Origin: Stenotrophomonas sp. ASS1
GTDB lineage: Bacteria; Pseudomonadota; Gammaproteobacteria; Xanthomonadales; Xanthomonadaceae
Assembly: GCF_004346925.1 (NCBI RefSeq)
Contig: NZ_CP031167.1
Coordinates: 2,438,001 to 2,502,000 of the forward strand
Direction: 5' to 3'
DNA: 64,000 bases
Shown: positions 1 to 8,637 of the stretch, piece by piece
How the letters are laid out: every line of letters begins with the position of its first letter
Position numbering within the stretch: position 1 is the first letter of the stretch
Notes under the pieces: model-generated
Seen by the model: the letters and a program-made list of their open reading frames with translations, nothing else
Database searches by the model: none
What the model was told of the DNA's origin: nothing
Position numbers and translations under genes: made by a program

Positions 1-732
1 GCGTCCGGCCAGGCTTTCGGGAATGTCCAGCAACAGCCACAGGCGGTCCGGGTCGCCGATCATTGCCAACGGCTGATCGCTGTCGGGGCTGACCGACATG
101 CCCGGGCTCATCCGCCGCTCCACCAGCACGCCATCGATGGGAGCGCGCAGCGGCAGGCGCTGGTCGACGCGCTGGCCGTTGCCATAGGCCTTGGCGAAGG
201 CGGCCGCGCGTGCATGATCAGCCTGACTGCCAGCGAAGTTTGCCTCGGCCTCGTCCAGTTCACGACCCGACGCCACTCCCGCCGCATGCAGTTCGCGGGT
301 ACGGTCCAGCTCCTTGCGTGCCTGCTGCAGCTCGGCGCGACCACGGGCACCTTCAGCCTGAGCCTGGCCGAACTCGGGCGAGGTGATCCAGGCGATGACC
401 TGGCCGGCTTTCACCTTCTGCCCCGGCTGTGCCTCGATGCGCGCTACCTGCCCCGGCAGCGGCGTGTGCAGTGCGCTGGAGCGCGTCTCATCCCAGACCA
501 CCCGGCCCGGCAGCTGCAGGCTGGCGCTGGCGCCGGCACTCACTGTCTCGCTGCGCAGCACGTCCAGCTGGCGGCTGTCGGAAGGAAACTGAATCTGGCC
601 GGCACTGACCCGAGGTGCGTCCTCAAGATAGGAAGCTGGCTCTCGACCACAGCCGCCCAGCAGGATCAGCGCCAGCAAGACGGGCAGCACGGCGTATCGC
701 GCCTGCGGGCGATAGGCGACGGTGGACTTCAT
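1..732 (-). CDS. RND efflux periplasmic adaptor lipoprotein (CzcB/HlyD-like), 3' part outside window
   Basis: This is the membrane-fusion subunit of a tripartite RND efflux pump, which would link an inner-membrane RND pump to the outer-membrane channel encoded just upstream. The first 244 residues are visible. A signal peptide ends in a lipobox (LLGGC, Cys28), so it is probably a lipoprotein. Next come a lipoyl-like half (PLPGQVARIEAQPGQKV, about 91-107), a helical hairpin (about 123-180) and the returning half (LRAPIDGVLV, 195-204). The start ATG overlaps the stop of the channel gene (ATGA), so the two are probably translationally coupled. Order channel-adaptor matches czcC-czcB metal-efflux operons, so an RND pump gene is expected beyond the left edge. 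The substrate (metal or drug) cannot be told from this fragment. Confidence 0.85.
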   Translation of the reverse strand, partial: MKSTVAYRPQARYAVLPVLLALILLGGCGREPASYLEDAPRVSAGQIQFPSDSRQLDVLRSETVSAGASASLQLPGRVVWDETRSSALHTPLPGQVARIEAQPGQKVKAGQVIAWITSPEFGQAQAEGARGRAELQQARKELDRTRELHAAGVASGRELDEAEANFAGSQADHARAAAFAKAYGNGQRVDQRLPLRAPIDGVLVERRMSPGMSVSPDSDQPLAMIGDPDRLWLLLDIPESLAGR

Positions 733-1976
733 CGGGATTCTCCTTCGGCAACGGATGTGGCGGCTTCCCAGCGCGCCAGTGCAATGGCATGGTCGATGCG
801 CGCCTCGATCAGTGCGGCCTCGAAGTCGCGCCAGCTGCGGCGCGCATCCAGCAGATCGGTCAGATTGGCGGCACCGCGCCGGTACGCCAGTTCGATGCCC
901 TGCACCGCCTTGCGTGCGGCGTCGGACTGCAGTCCCTCATAGTCGCTGCGGCGCTGTGCGGCGGACTGCGCGCTGGTCTGCAGCTGGTCCAGCTCGGCGC
1001 GTGCTTCGCGCTGCAGCACCTGCAGCTCCAGCGCGGCGCTGTCACGGTCGGCCTCGGCACGCTGGATCGCGCCGCGCGCGCGCGACGGCCCCCCCAGCGG
1101 AATGGTCAACGACACGCCCCAGGTAACACCGCTGATGTCGGTCGGCTCTCGTTCGGCCTCCACGCCCAGCTGGATATCGCGATGGCGCTCGCTGCGCGCC
1201 AGGGCCACGCCTGCGTCGGCCGCGACCAGGCGCGAACGCGCGGCACGCAGGTCGGCGCGCTGCTGCGGGTCGAACGCGCGTACATCGGCCACACTGCTGG
1301 CATCCGGCCAGGGGTCATCAGCACTGAGGCCGCGGCTGTCATCGCTGCCCAGCAGCATCCCCAGCACATTCCGCGCGTCACGCAGATCCAGTGCTGCCTC
1401 GCGCGCCGCATCCGCCACAGCCAGGTCGTCCACCGCCAGGCGCGCGCGATCCACCGGTGCCATCGCCCCTGTCGCAACCTGCTTATCCGCCGCCGCCATC
1501 TGCTCGGCCGAACTCTGCCGGTTGGCGTCGGCAATCTGCGCCCGCTCCTGCGCGCCCTTCAGGCCGAAATAGGCTTCATGCAGTGCCACCTGTTGTCGGC
1601 GACGGGTATCGAGCATCTCCAGCCCTGCGACTTCCAGCAGCGCGTCGGCCTGGCGGATGCGCAACGCACGCTTGCCACCACGTTCCCAGGTCCAGCCCAG
1701 GCCCACGGTGCTGTCCACGCGCTTGTCCTGCCAGCGCCCCGGGCCGATGCCATGCTTGGGGCTGACCTTGCTGGTACCGAGCGACAGCTCGGTGGCCGGG
1801 CGCAATGCCGCCGTCTGCGCATCGCCCTGCACACCGCGCAGCTCCAGTGCCGCCGCACGCAGGTCAGGGTTGTGTGCGTCCATTGCGCGCTGCGCGTCCT
1901 GCAGGGACAGCGCCGAAGCCACAGGCGCGCACAATAGGGCGGCAAGCAAGGCCGCAAGACGAGGGGAGAAATTCAT
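729..1976 (-). CDS. TolC-family outer membrane efflux channel (CzcC-like)
   Basis: This 415-residue outer-membrane channel subunit belongs to an RND-type exporter. It has a cleavable signal peptide (about 1-22, ending APVASA). Two OEP repeats rich in long amphipathic helices follow, with heptad-like Ala/Leu/Arg runs, for example around ALELQVLQREARAELDQL. The ATG at 1976 was chosen because it starts the signal peptide; longer readings only add non-conserved sequence. It overlaps the downstream adaptor by ATGA and diverges from a two-component regulator 62 bp away. That regulator probably controls the pump, as CzcRS or CusRS do. The family is certain; metal specificity is inferred from gene order. 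Confidence 0.88.
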   Translation of the reverse strand: MNFSPRLAALLAALLCAPVASALSLQDAQRAMDAHNPDLRAAALELRGVQGDAQTAALRPATELSLGTSKVSPKHGIGPGRWQDKRVDSTVGLGWTWERGGKRALRIRQADALLEVAGLEMLDTRRRQQVALHEAYFGLKGAQERAQIADANRQSSAEQMAAADKQVATGAMAPVDRARLAVDDLAVADAAREAALDLRDARNVLGMLLGSDDSRGLSADDPWPDASSVADVRAFDPQQRADLRAARSRLVAADAGVALARSERHRDIQLGVEAEREPTDISGVTWGVSLTIPLGGPSRARGAIQRAEADRDSAALELQVLQREARAELDQLQTSAQSAAQRRSDYEGLQSDAARKAVQGIELAYRRGAANLTDLLDARRSWRDFEAALIEARIDHAIALARWEAATSVAEGESR

Positions 1977-1980
1977 GCAC

Positions 1981-2038
1981 GTCACGGTAAGGTGACGGAC
2001 TTGCGCCAAACTTGCCCCAACCTTGCACGAAGCTTGCA
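1981..2038. promoter_or_regulatory. Divergent promoter region with four 11-bp-spaced TTGC repeats
   Basis: Only 62 bp separate the efflux operon from the response regulator. TTGC occurs at 2001, 2012, 2023 and 2034, exactly 11 bp apart, each preceded by C; the last abuts the regulator's ATG. One helical turn between direct repeats is the usual geometry for OmpR-family dimers binding head to tail. An inverted repeat GTCAC-N6-GTGAC (1981-1996) lies next to it, closer to the efflux start. The likely reader is the adjacent response regulator, activating the efflux operon and controlling itself. This is inference from spacing. Confidence 0.55.
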
Positions 2039-2713
2039 ATGCGAATCCTGCTGATCGAAGACGATGCCGCCCTGGCCGATGGACTGATCCGCGCCCTGCA
2101 GGGTGCCGGCCATCTGTGCGACCACCTCTCGCGCGGACTGCACGCGCCTGCGGCGCTGGCCAGTGCTCCGTATGACGTGATGGTGCTGGACCTTTCCTTG
2201 CCGGACGTGGATGGCCTCGACCTGCTGTCGCGCCTGCGCAACGATGGCGCCACATTGCCGGTGCTGATTCTCACTGCGCGCGATGGCGTGGAGGATCGCA
2301 TCCTTGGCCTCGACCGTGGCGGCGATGACTATCTGGCAAAACCATTCGCGCTGGGCGAGCTGGAAGCGCGCCTGCGTGCGTTGTCGCGCCGCCGCAGTGA
2401 CGCACCCGCACAGAAACGATTGGGCCGGCTGTGCTTCGACAGCATCCGCAACGAAGTGCAGGTGGACGGCCAGCGCATCGAGCTGACCGCGCGCGAGCTG
2501 TCGCTGGTCGAAGCGTTGATGCAGCACCCTGGCCGCACCGTGACCAAGCAGCGCCTGTTCGATGCGCTTTACAGCTGGGACCACGAGGCCAACCTGTCGG
2601 TGATCGAGGTGCACGTCAGCCGCCTGCGCCGCAAGCTGGAGCAGGCCCGCGCCGGCGTCGGCATCCGCATGCTGCGCGGCCTCGGCTACCGGCTGGAGGC
2701 CGTGGGTGACTGA
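2039..2713 (+). CDS. OmpR/PhoB-family response regulator
   Basis: This 224-residue DNA-binding response regulator has a receiver domain (1-115) with the acidic pair in IEDD (7-9), phospho-acceptor Asp51 (VLDLSLPD) and the conserved Lys of LAKPF (about 102). A winged-helix effector domain follows (about 125-220; EVHVSRLRRKLE). The ATG at 2039 matches the family start MRILLIEDD. The reading frame extends 9 codons upstream, but those codons are unlike the family. The partner sensor kinase follows with an 8-bp overlap. The divergent RND efflux operon is the probable regulon, through the 11-bp-spaced repeats upstream. It resembles QseB/PmrA/CzcR-type regulators, and the signal is unknown. Confidence 0.92.
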   Translation: MRILLIEDDAALADGLIRALQGAGHLCDHLSRGLHAPAALASAPYDVMVLDLSLPDVDGLDLLSRLRNDGATLPVLILTARDGVEDRILGLDRGGDDYLAKPFALGELEARLRALSRRRSDAPAQKRLGRLCFDSIRNEVQVDGQRIELTARELSLVEALMQHPGRTVTKQRLFDALYSWDHEANLSVIEVHVSRLRRKLEQARAGVGIRMLRGLGYRLEAVGD

Positions 2714-4085
2714 GCGCGTGCACAGCCTGCGTGGCCTGCTGCTGCGGCGCCTGTGGCTGCCGCTGCTGGTGCTGCTGCTGTGCAGTGCGGTGGGTTCATT
2801 CGCGCTGGCGCGCTTCTATGCCGGCCAGGTCTACGACCGCTGGCTGCTGGATTCGGCGATGTCGTTGTCCGAGCTGGTGACGGTGCAGGACGGCCGCGCA
2901 TCCATCGAGATCACCCCGGCGGTATCACGCATGTTCACCTGGGACACCGCCGACGAAGTGCATGGCGAGGTGGTCGATGCGGATGGCGGGCGCCTGTATG
3001 GCGACCTGCCCGAGGCATTGCCACGTCCGGCGAGCGCCGCCGCGAATGACGATGCGGTCTACTACGATGCGCGCCTGCGTGGTCAACCGGTGCGCATGGT
3101 CGAAGTGGTGGTCAGCGCCGGCCCGGGCCATGACATCCGGCTGCGCGTGGCCGAGACACTGCGCAAGCGCCACCGGCTGGAACGCAAGCTGCTGCTGACC
3201 AGCGTTCCGTTCCAGGCCGCGATCCTGGCACTGGCGGCGTGGCTGGCCTGGTCCGGCACCGGCGCCGCCGCAGGCCACGCCAACCTGGTCGCACGGAAGC
3301 TGGCCAGCCCGCGGCCGGATCCGTTGGCACCGCTGGATCCGGCGCAGGAGGCACCGCGCGAACTGTGGCCGGCGGTTGAGGCCTACAACGCCCTGCTGCA
3401 GCACCTGGACGCGATGCAGGATGCGCAGCGGCGCTTCGTCAGCAACGCCGCACATCAACTGCGCACCCCGTTGGCGGCCATGCAGGTGGAGCTGGAGAGC
3501 TCATTGCGCCAGCATGATCCGCAGGGCCAGCAGCTGGCGTTGTCCGGCACGCTGGCCGGGTTGGCCCGCTTGCAGCATCTGGTCAACCAGCTGCTGATGC
3601 TCAGCCGCTCCGAAGATCCACATGGCAGCGCACTGCCGCTGCAGCCAGTGGACCTGGCCGCGTTGGCGCGTAGCGTGGTGGAGCGCTATGCGGACCGTGC
3701 ATTGGCTGCAGGCGTGGACCTGGGTTATGACGGGCCCGACGACGGCGTGCAGGTACAGGGCGATCCGCAGCTGCTGCGCGAGGCGTTGGGCAACCTGCTG
3801 GACAACGCGCTGCGCTACGGTTCCGTGCCAGGCGTGATCACCCTGGGACTACAGCAGGATGCCGAGGGCGTGCAGGTGTGGGTGGACGATGACGGCACCG
3901 GCATTGCCGAAGCCGAGCGCACGCGCGTCACGGAACGCTTCTACCGGGCCAGCAGTGAAGGCGATGGCTGTGGGCTGGGACTGGCGATCGTGGCCGAGAT
4001 CGCGCAGCGGCATGATGCGGCGCTGGTGATCGATACCGCCCCGATCGGTGGCGCGCGGGTGGGGATGCGGTTTCGATCCCGCTGA
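2706..4085 (+). CDS. Two-component sensor histidine kinase (QseC-like)
   Basis: This 459-residue inner-membrane sensor pairs with the regulator just upstream and overlaps it (GTG start inside the regulator's last codons). It has TM1 at about 15-35, a periplasmic sensor of about 130 residues (40-165), TM2 at about 166-185 and a short linker. A HisKA domain with phospho-acceptor His250 (NAAHQLRTPL) follows, then a HATPase with N-box (LLDNALRYG), G1 (DDDGTGI) and G2 (GCGLGLAI). The N-terminal sensor resembles the two-component sensor N-terminal domain of QseC/TctE-type kinases. It ends just before a large SMAG repeat array, so transcription may end there. Confidence 0.92.
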   Translation: MTERVHSLRGLLLRRLWLPLLVLLLCSAVGSFALARFYAGQVYDRWLLDSAMSLSELVTVQDGRASIEITPAVSRMFTWDTADEVHGEVVDADGGRLYGDLPEALPRPASAAANDDAVYYDARLRGQPVRMVEVVVSAGPGHDIRLRVAETLRKRHRLERKLLLTSVPFQAAILALAAWLAWSGTGAAAGHANLVARKLASPRPDPLAPLDPAQEAPRELWPAVEAYNALLQHLDAMQDAQRRFVSNAAHQLRTPLAAMQVELESSLRQHDPQGQQLALSGTLAGLARLQHLVNQLLMLSRSEDPHGSALPLQPVDLAALARSVVERYADRALAAGVDLGYDGPDDGVQVQGDPQLLREALGNLLDNALRYGSVPGVITLGLQQDAEGVQVWVDDDGTGIAEAERTRVTERFYRASSEGDGCGLGLAIVAEIAQRHDAALVIDTAPIGGARVGMRFRSR

Positions 4086-4094
4086 CGTCCTGCG

Positions 4095-5048
4095 TGCCAA
4101 CCAACGTTGGCACCTACCCGGTCACGCCATCCGGTAGACGCCCACCCTGGTGGGCGCTGTTGACGTCCCGCATGCCAACCAAGGTTGGCACCTGCCAAAA
4201 GCACCCCAGCCGGCGGATTCCGGTAGACGCCCACCTTGGTGGGCGCCGTTGACCTCCCGCGTGCCAACCGAGGTTGGCACCTACCAAAGGCACCCCACCG
4301 GCGGATCCCGGTAGATGCCCACCTTGGTGGGCGCTGTTGACCTCCCGCGTGCCAACCAAGGTTGGCACCTACCAAAGGCACCCCTCCGGCGGATCCCGGT
4401 AGACGCCCACCTTGGTGGGCGCTGTTGACGTCCCGCATGCCAACCAAGGTTGGCACCTACCAAAAGCACCCCAGCCGGCGGACCCCGGTAGATGCCAACC
4501 TTGGTGGGCGCCGTTGATGCTCCGCGTGCCAACCAAGGTTGGCACCTACCAAAGGCACCCCAGCCGGCGGATTCCGGTAGACGCCCACCTTGGTGGGCGC
4601 CGTTGACCTCCCGCGTGCCAACCGAGGTTGGCACCTACCAAAGGCACCCCTCCGGCGGATCCCGGTAGATGCCAACCTTGGTTGGCGCTGTTGATGTTCC
4701 GCATGCCAACCAAGGTTGGCACCTACCAAAGGCGCCTCGGCCGGCGGATTCCGGTAGACGCCCACCTTGGTGGGCGCTGTTGACCTCCCGCGTGCCAACC
4801 GAGGTTGGCACCTACCAAAGGCACCCCTCCGGCGGATCCCGGTAGACGCCCACCTTGGTGGGCGCTGTTGTCCTCCCGCGTGCCAACCGAGGTTGGCACC
4901 TACCAAAGGCACCTCGGCCGGCGGATTCCGGTAGACGCCCACCTTGGTGGGCGCTGTTGACCTCCCGCGCGCCAACCAAGGTTGGCACCTACCAAAAGCA
5001 CCCCAGCCGGCGGATCCCGGTAGATGCCAATCTTGGTTGGCGCCTACC
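4095..5048. repeat. Tandem array of 11 inverted SMAG pairs (22 GTAG palindromes, 88-89 bp period)
   Basis: The whole gap between two convergent genes consists of alternating palindromes. One orientation is TGCCAACC-AAGG-TTGGCACCTACC; the other is GGTAGACGCCCACCTTGGTGGGCGC. Forward GGTAG units start at 4133, 4222, 4310, 4398, 4487, 4576, 4664, 4753, 4841, 4930 and 5019, giving steps of 88 or 89 bp. Eleven reverse units (4095 to about 4993) alternate with them. Spacers of about 14 and 24 bp are nearly as conserved as the palindromes, so the dimer with its spacers has been tandemly amplified. SMAG elements are known in S. maltophilia; arrays this long are unusual. It may act as a bidirectional terminator or a nucleoid/gyrase site. 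No protein-coding sense was seen. Confidence 0.95.
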
Positions 5049-5053
5049 CATCA

Positions 5054-7399
5054 TCATCGGCTCATCGAATACGGCGCCTGCGCGCCCTGCCCCGGCCAGT
5101 CCCTGTTCGGCTCGGCCTGCATGCTGAAGCGCAGCTCGCCACCGGCCAGGATCTCGTCGTGGCGCAGGAAGGTGCGCTGTAGCGGCTTGCCGTTGAGGCT
5201 CACGCTGCCCACATAGGTGTGCCTGTCATCCAGCCCATCGGCCACGATGGTGAAGGTCTTGCCGTTCGGCAGGCGCATCGCGGTCTTCGGCAGGAACGGG
5301 CGGCCGAGGATGTACTCACCCGAGCCGGGGGCCACCGGGTAGAAGCCCAGCGCGGTGAACACGTACCACGCCGACATCTGACCGACGTCATCGTTGCCGG
5401 CCAGGCCATCGGGACGGTCGGCGTACTGGGTGTCCATGATCTGCTTCAGGCGCGCCTGCGTGCGCCACGGCTGGCCGGCATACGCATACAGGTAGGCCAC
5501 GTGGTGGCTGGGCTCGTTGCCATGCGCATACCAGCCGATCAGGCCGGTGATGTCTTCCATGTGCTCGAAGATGGACGGATCGACCTTGGCGTTGAACACC
5601 TCGTCCAGGCGCGCGAGCAGCTTGTCACTGCCACCGTGCGCTGCCGCCAGACCGGCCACATCCTGCGGCACGTACCATGAGTACTGCCAGGCATTGCCCT
5701 CGGTGTAGTCGGTGCCGTATCCACTGGCGCTGGGGTCGAATGGCGTGCGGAAGCTGCCATCGCGCTTGCGTGCGCGCATGAAGCCGGAGTCTTTGTCGAA
5801 GGCGTTGCGCCAGTTGCCGGCGCGCTTGTCGAAGGTGGCCGCAACATCGGTCTTGCCCATCGCCTGTGCCATGCGAGCAATGGTCCAGTCGTCGAAGGCG
5901 TACTCCAGTGTCTTGCTGGCCGCTTCGCCTTCCTCGTCGATCGGCACATAGCCCAGCTCGCGGTACTGCGCGATGCCGTCGTAGGGCCCGTAGTTGGCGG
6001 TCTCGACCATCGCCTTCAGCGCCTTGTCGGCGTCGAAGCCGCGGATGCCCTTCACGTAGGCGTCGACGATCACCGGCACCGCGTGGTAGCCGATCATGCA
6101 CCAGTCTTCCAGGCCATGGAACGACCACACCGGCAGCATGCCGTAGGGGCTGTGCTCATGGTGGGCCAGCATCGAATTGACGAAATCGCTGTTGCGCTGC
6201 TCCGGCTGCACCAGCGTCAGCAGCGGATGCAGCGCGCGGTAGGTGTCCCACAGCGAGAACGTGGAGTAGTTGGTGTAGCCCTTGGCCTGGTGCACCGCGT
6301 TGTCCGAACCGCGGTACTGGCCATCGGCATCCATGAACAGCGTCGGCCCCAGCATCGTGTGGTACAGCGCGGTATAGGCGCTGCGTCGCGCATGTTCCGG
6401 CGCTTCGATATCCAGCACCGACAGCGCCTGCGTCCATTCCTGCTTTGCCTGCGCGCGAATGCGGTCAAAATCGAAGTCCGCCACTTCCGCGTCGAGGTTG
6501 ACGATGGCACCGGCTTCACTGACCGGCGAGATCGCAACCTTGACCACCAGCGGTGCGTCCAGCTTGCCGAATGCGAAGGTACCGACCAGCTGACGGCCTT
6601 CGATCTGCGCCCGCTGCGCTGGATCCTTCTCGCCCGGCGGCGGGAAGCCCTTGTAGACAATGTCCTGCTCGGTGTTGTGCAGCTCATGCCCGGAAAGCGG
6701 CCGCGAGAAACGCATCGCGAAATACAGCTGGCGGCCCGGCGCCCAACCACGGGTTTCGCGGAAGCCGGTCACCGTGCCATCGGCGCGCACCCGCACCCGC
6801 GACCACAGCACCTTGCCCGGGTAGTCGTACATGCTGGTGCGCATGTCCAGCAGCACCTTGGCATCGGTGCCCTTGGGGAAGGCATAGCGGTGCACGCCCA
6901 CGCGCGCACTGGTGGTCAGCTCCGCGCGCACCTTGTAGTCATCCAGGGTGACTGCGTAGTAGCCCGGCTCGGCCTTCTCGTCGTCGTGGCGGAAACGCGA
7001 GGCGTAGCCGCTGCGTGGCTTTTCCGGATCACCGCGCTCCAGGCCGGGATTGCCGGTGAACGGCATCAGCAGGATGTCGCCGAGGTCCGAATGACCGGTG
7101 CCGGAAAAATGCGTGTGCGAGAAGCCGACGATGCTGCTGTCGTCGTAGCGATAGCCGGCTGCCCAGCCATAGGCCTTTTCGCGTGGTTGGATGCGTGTGT
7201 CCGGGCTGAGCTGGACCATGCCGAACGGCACTGTGGCACCCGGGTAGGTGTGGCCTTCACCTCCAGTACCAATGAACGGGTCGACCGAGGCGTAGGCCTT
7301 GTCGGCGGCGGTTTTGGCGGGAGCGGCCGACGCCAGGCCGGAAGCGAGCATTGCCGTGGCGGCGACAGCGATCAGGAGACGACGGTCCAGCGTGGGCAT
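5054..7399 (-). CDS. GH92 family alpha-mannosidase, secreted
   Basis: This 781-residue glycoside hydrolase family 92 enzyme is a Ca-dependent exo-alpha-mannosidase acting on mannose-containing glycans such as host N-glycans. It has a signal peptide (about 1-26, ASAAPA). The N-terminal beta-domain carries the family motifs GTGGEGHTYPGA and FSHTHFSGTG. The (alpha/alpha)6 domain carries WDTYRALHPL, SFHGLEDWCMIGYH, EGNAWQYSW and GNDDVGQMSAWY, which hold the catalytic acids and sugar-binding residues of the family. The ATG at 7399 was chosen because it begins the signal peptide. It stands alone and converges on the sensor kinase across the SMAG array. Linkage specificity (alpha-1,2, -1,3 or -1,6) cannot be read from sequence alone. 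Confidence 0.93.
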   Translation of the reverse strand: MPTLDRRLLIAVAATAMLASGLASAAPAKTAADKAYASVDPFIGTGGEGHTYPGATVPFGMVQLSPDTRIQPREKAYGWAAGYRYDDSSIVGFSHTHFSGTGHSDLGDILLMPFTGNPGLERGDPEKPRSGYASRFRHDDEKAEPGYYAVTLDDYKVRAELTTSARVGVHRYAFPKGTDAKVLLDMRTSMYDYPGKVLWSRVRVRADGTVTGFRETRGWAPGRQLYFAMRFSRPLSGHELHNTEQDIVYKGFPPPGEKDPAQRAQIEGRQLVGTFAFGKLDAPLVVKVAISPVSEAGAIVNLDAEVADFDFDRIRAQAKQEWTQALSVLDIEAPEHARRSAYTALYHTMLGPTLFMDADGQYRGSDNAVHQAKGYTNYSTFSLWDTYRALHPLLTLVQPEQRNSDFVNSMLAHHEHSPYGMLPVWSFHGLEDWCMIGYHAVPVIVDAYVKGIRGFDADKALKAMVETANYGPYDGIAQYRELGYVPIDEEGEAASKTLEYAFDDWTIARMAQAMGKTDVAATFDKRAGNWRNAFDKDSGFMRARKRDGSFRTPFDPSASGYGTDYTEGNAWQYSWYVPQDVAGLAAAHGGSDKLLARLDEVFNAKVDPSIFEHMEDITGLIGWYAHGNEPSHHVAYLYAYAGQPWRTQARLKQIMDTQYADRPDGLAGNDDVGQMSAWYVFTALGFYPVAPGSGEYILGRPFLPKTAMRLPNGKTFTIVADGLDDRHTYVGSVSLNGKPLQRTFLRHDEILAGGELRFSMQAEPNRDWPGQGAQAPYSMSR

Positions 7400-7501
7400 C
7401 GGCGTTTGGATCGATTCAGGTGGTAGCCGGATGCTAGCACTGGGCCTGTCACGCCGCATGCTGCAGTGCGACTGCCCGGTGTCCCGCGCCGGGTTCAATC
7501 A

Positions 7502-7825
7502 TCAACCGGGAAGCGCGCTCTGCAACGACATGAGGTCCGCACTGTCCAGCGGCCTCACCACCCGCGCGACCTCTTCTCCATCGCGCAGCAGCACCACTGT
7601 CGGCCACAGCTTCACCTTGAACGCTCGCCCCAATGGCCTTCCCTTGCCATCCTCGATCTTCCAATGCGGCAGATCGTTCGCTTCGACGAAGACCTGCAAC
7701 GCGGGCTGCGCGGCCTGGCAATGACCGCACCAGGGCGCACCGAACTCCAGCACCTGCCACCCAGCCTGCACCGCCACCCCCGCAAAGGTGGGCTCGTTCG
7801 GAAGGTGATCACGCATGAACGGCAT
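7502..7825 (-). CDS. Thioredoxin-family protein
   Basis: This 107-residue single thioredoxin fold has active site WCGHC (Cys33, Cys36) and the family cis-proline in WPTVVLL. There is no signal peptide, so it should act in the cytoplasm as a small thiol oxidoreductase. The canonical WCGPC proline is replaced by His, the dipeptide seen in PDI and DsbA-like proteins, which suggests a more oxidising potential than TrxA. ATG codons at 7825 and 7816 are both possible. It lies between the mannosidase and the attachment-family protein on the same strand, but the gaps (102 bp and 5 bp) link it more closely to the latter. Confidence 0.85.
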   Translation of the reverse strand: MPFMRDHLPNEPTFAGVAVQAGWQVLEFGAPWCGHCQAAQPALQVFVEANDLPHWKIEDGKGRPLGRAFKVKLWPTVVLLRDGEEVARVVRPLDSADLMSLQSALPG

Positions 7826-7830
7826 GAGCG

Positions 7831-8247
7831 CTACGCCGCCAGTGCCTTCTGGATGTCTTCCAGCGGCGCGTTGGTCAGATCCTTGGCAATATCCCCGAGC
7901 AATCGCGCCTGGACCTCTTTATGCAGCAGCGGACGGATGCGACCCAGCGTGGTCGGGTCGGCGATCAGCACCAGGTGCGCATAGCGGTTCTTCAAGGCAT
8001 CCTCATTGAGCTGTTCGGCCACCTGCTTGGCGAACGTCGCCTCGTTGAGCTGCGAGACCGACATGTCCTTCGGCACTGCACCCGCAGGCCCCTGCCCGGA
8101 CACGCCCTGCTCACTGATGTCCTGCAGGCGCAGCTCGCCCTCCTGCTTCAGGGTCAACTGATGGTTGCTGCCCACGTTGGTGAACACCCGTGCCGAACCA
8201 CCGTCGGCTACCACGATCAGCGTTCCTTCGGGAATCGTCCGCGCCAT
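7831..8247 (-). CDS. Host attachment family protein (eRF1-like fold)
   Basis: This 138-residue protein belongs to the family annotated as 'required for attachment to host cells' (AtsE / baeRF-type domain). Typical features are the early strand-turn-strand with VADGGSARVF and the central LVLIADPTTLGRIRPLLH. Its biochemical role is not established. The ATG at 8247 follows a clean GGAGGA ribosome-binding site; an upstream TTG is not used. The stop is 5 bp from the thioredoxin-like gene, so the two are probably co-transcribed. The original attachment assignment came from plant-associated bacteria and may not apply here. Confidence 0.75.
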   Translation of the reverse strand: MARTIPEGTLIVVADGGSARVFTNVGSNHQLTLKQEGELRLQDISEQGVSGQGPAGAVPKDMSVSQLNEATFAKQVAEQLNEDALKNRYAHLVLIADPTTLGRIRPLLHKEVQARLLGDIAKDLTNAPLEDIQKALAA

Positions 8248-8409
8248 TGCATCCTCCGTCAACTTGAAAAGTGGGTGTGCGCTCCACCTTATGCACGCCT
8301 ATGTCACCAGAGCGCGTACAGGATGTGATTCCGTCATCGCAATCTGAAATCCGCCCTAAATTTACCCGGAGGCCTGCCGCTATGGCCTCCATCATCGCGA
8401 GGAACCGCT

Positions 8410-8637
8410 GTGCACGCTGGCTCACTGTTCCACGTCTGCTTCGCCACCAGCCTGGCCATTGCCGGCTGCGCCGGCTGCATCCACCAGTTCCTGCAGGGCC
8501 AACCGTTCTTCGCCCTGGCCATCATGCTCTCGGTGCTCACGATGATCGGCGCCGCACTGGTCACGCGGAAACTGGCACTGCCGGGCGCCTTGGCGATGGC
8601 CTGCACGGTGTTCGGTTTGCTGGCGAAGTCGGCCTGA
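8410..8637 (+). CDS. Small two-helix membrane protein
   Basis: This 75-residue hydrophobic protein starts with GTG, with GAGGA seven bases before it. Two to three predicted membrane segments (about 9-28, 33-51, 56-73) are joined by short polar turns, with a Cys-rich first helix (GCAGC). It is not recognised as a named family. It is divergent from the attachment-family gene and separated from the next transporter by nearly 480 bp, so it is probably a single-gene unit. Confidence 0.6.
   Translation: MHAGSLFHVCFATSLAIAGCAGCIHQFLQGQPFFALAIMLSVLTMIGAALVTRKLALPGALAMACTVFGLLAKSA

Noticed and set aside
4114-4975. Open frames (minus strand) giving repetitive 'GANLGWHAG' proteins.
   Set aside because: They are translations of the SMAG array, without starts or ribosome-binding sites.
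4095-5048. The regularly spaced repeats were considered as a CRISPR array.
   Set aside because: Repeats are palindromic GTAG elements in alternating orientation, spacers are nearly identical rather than unique, and no cas genes are present.
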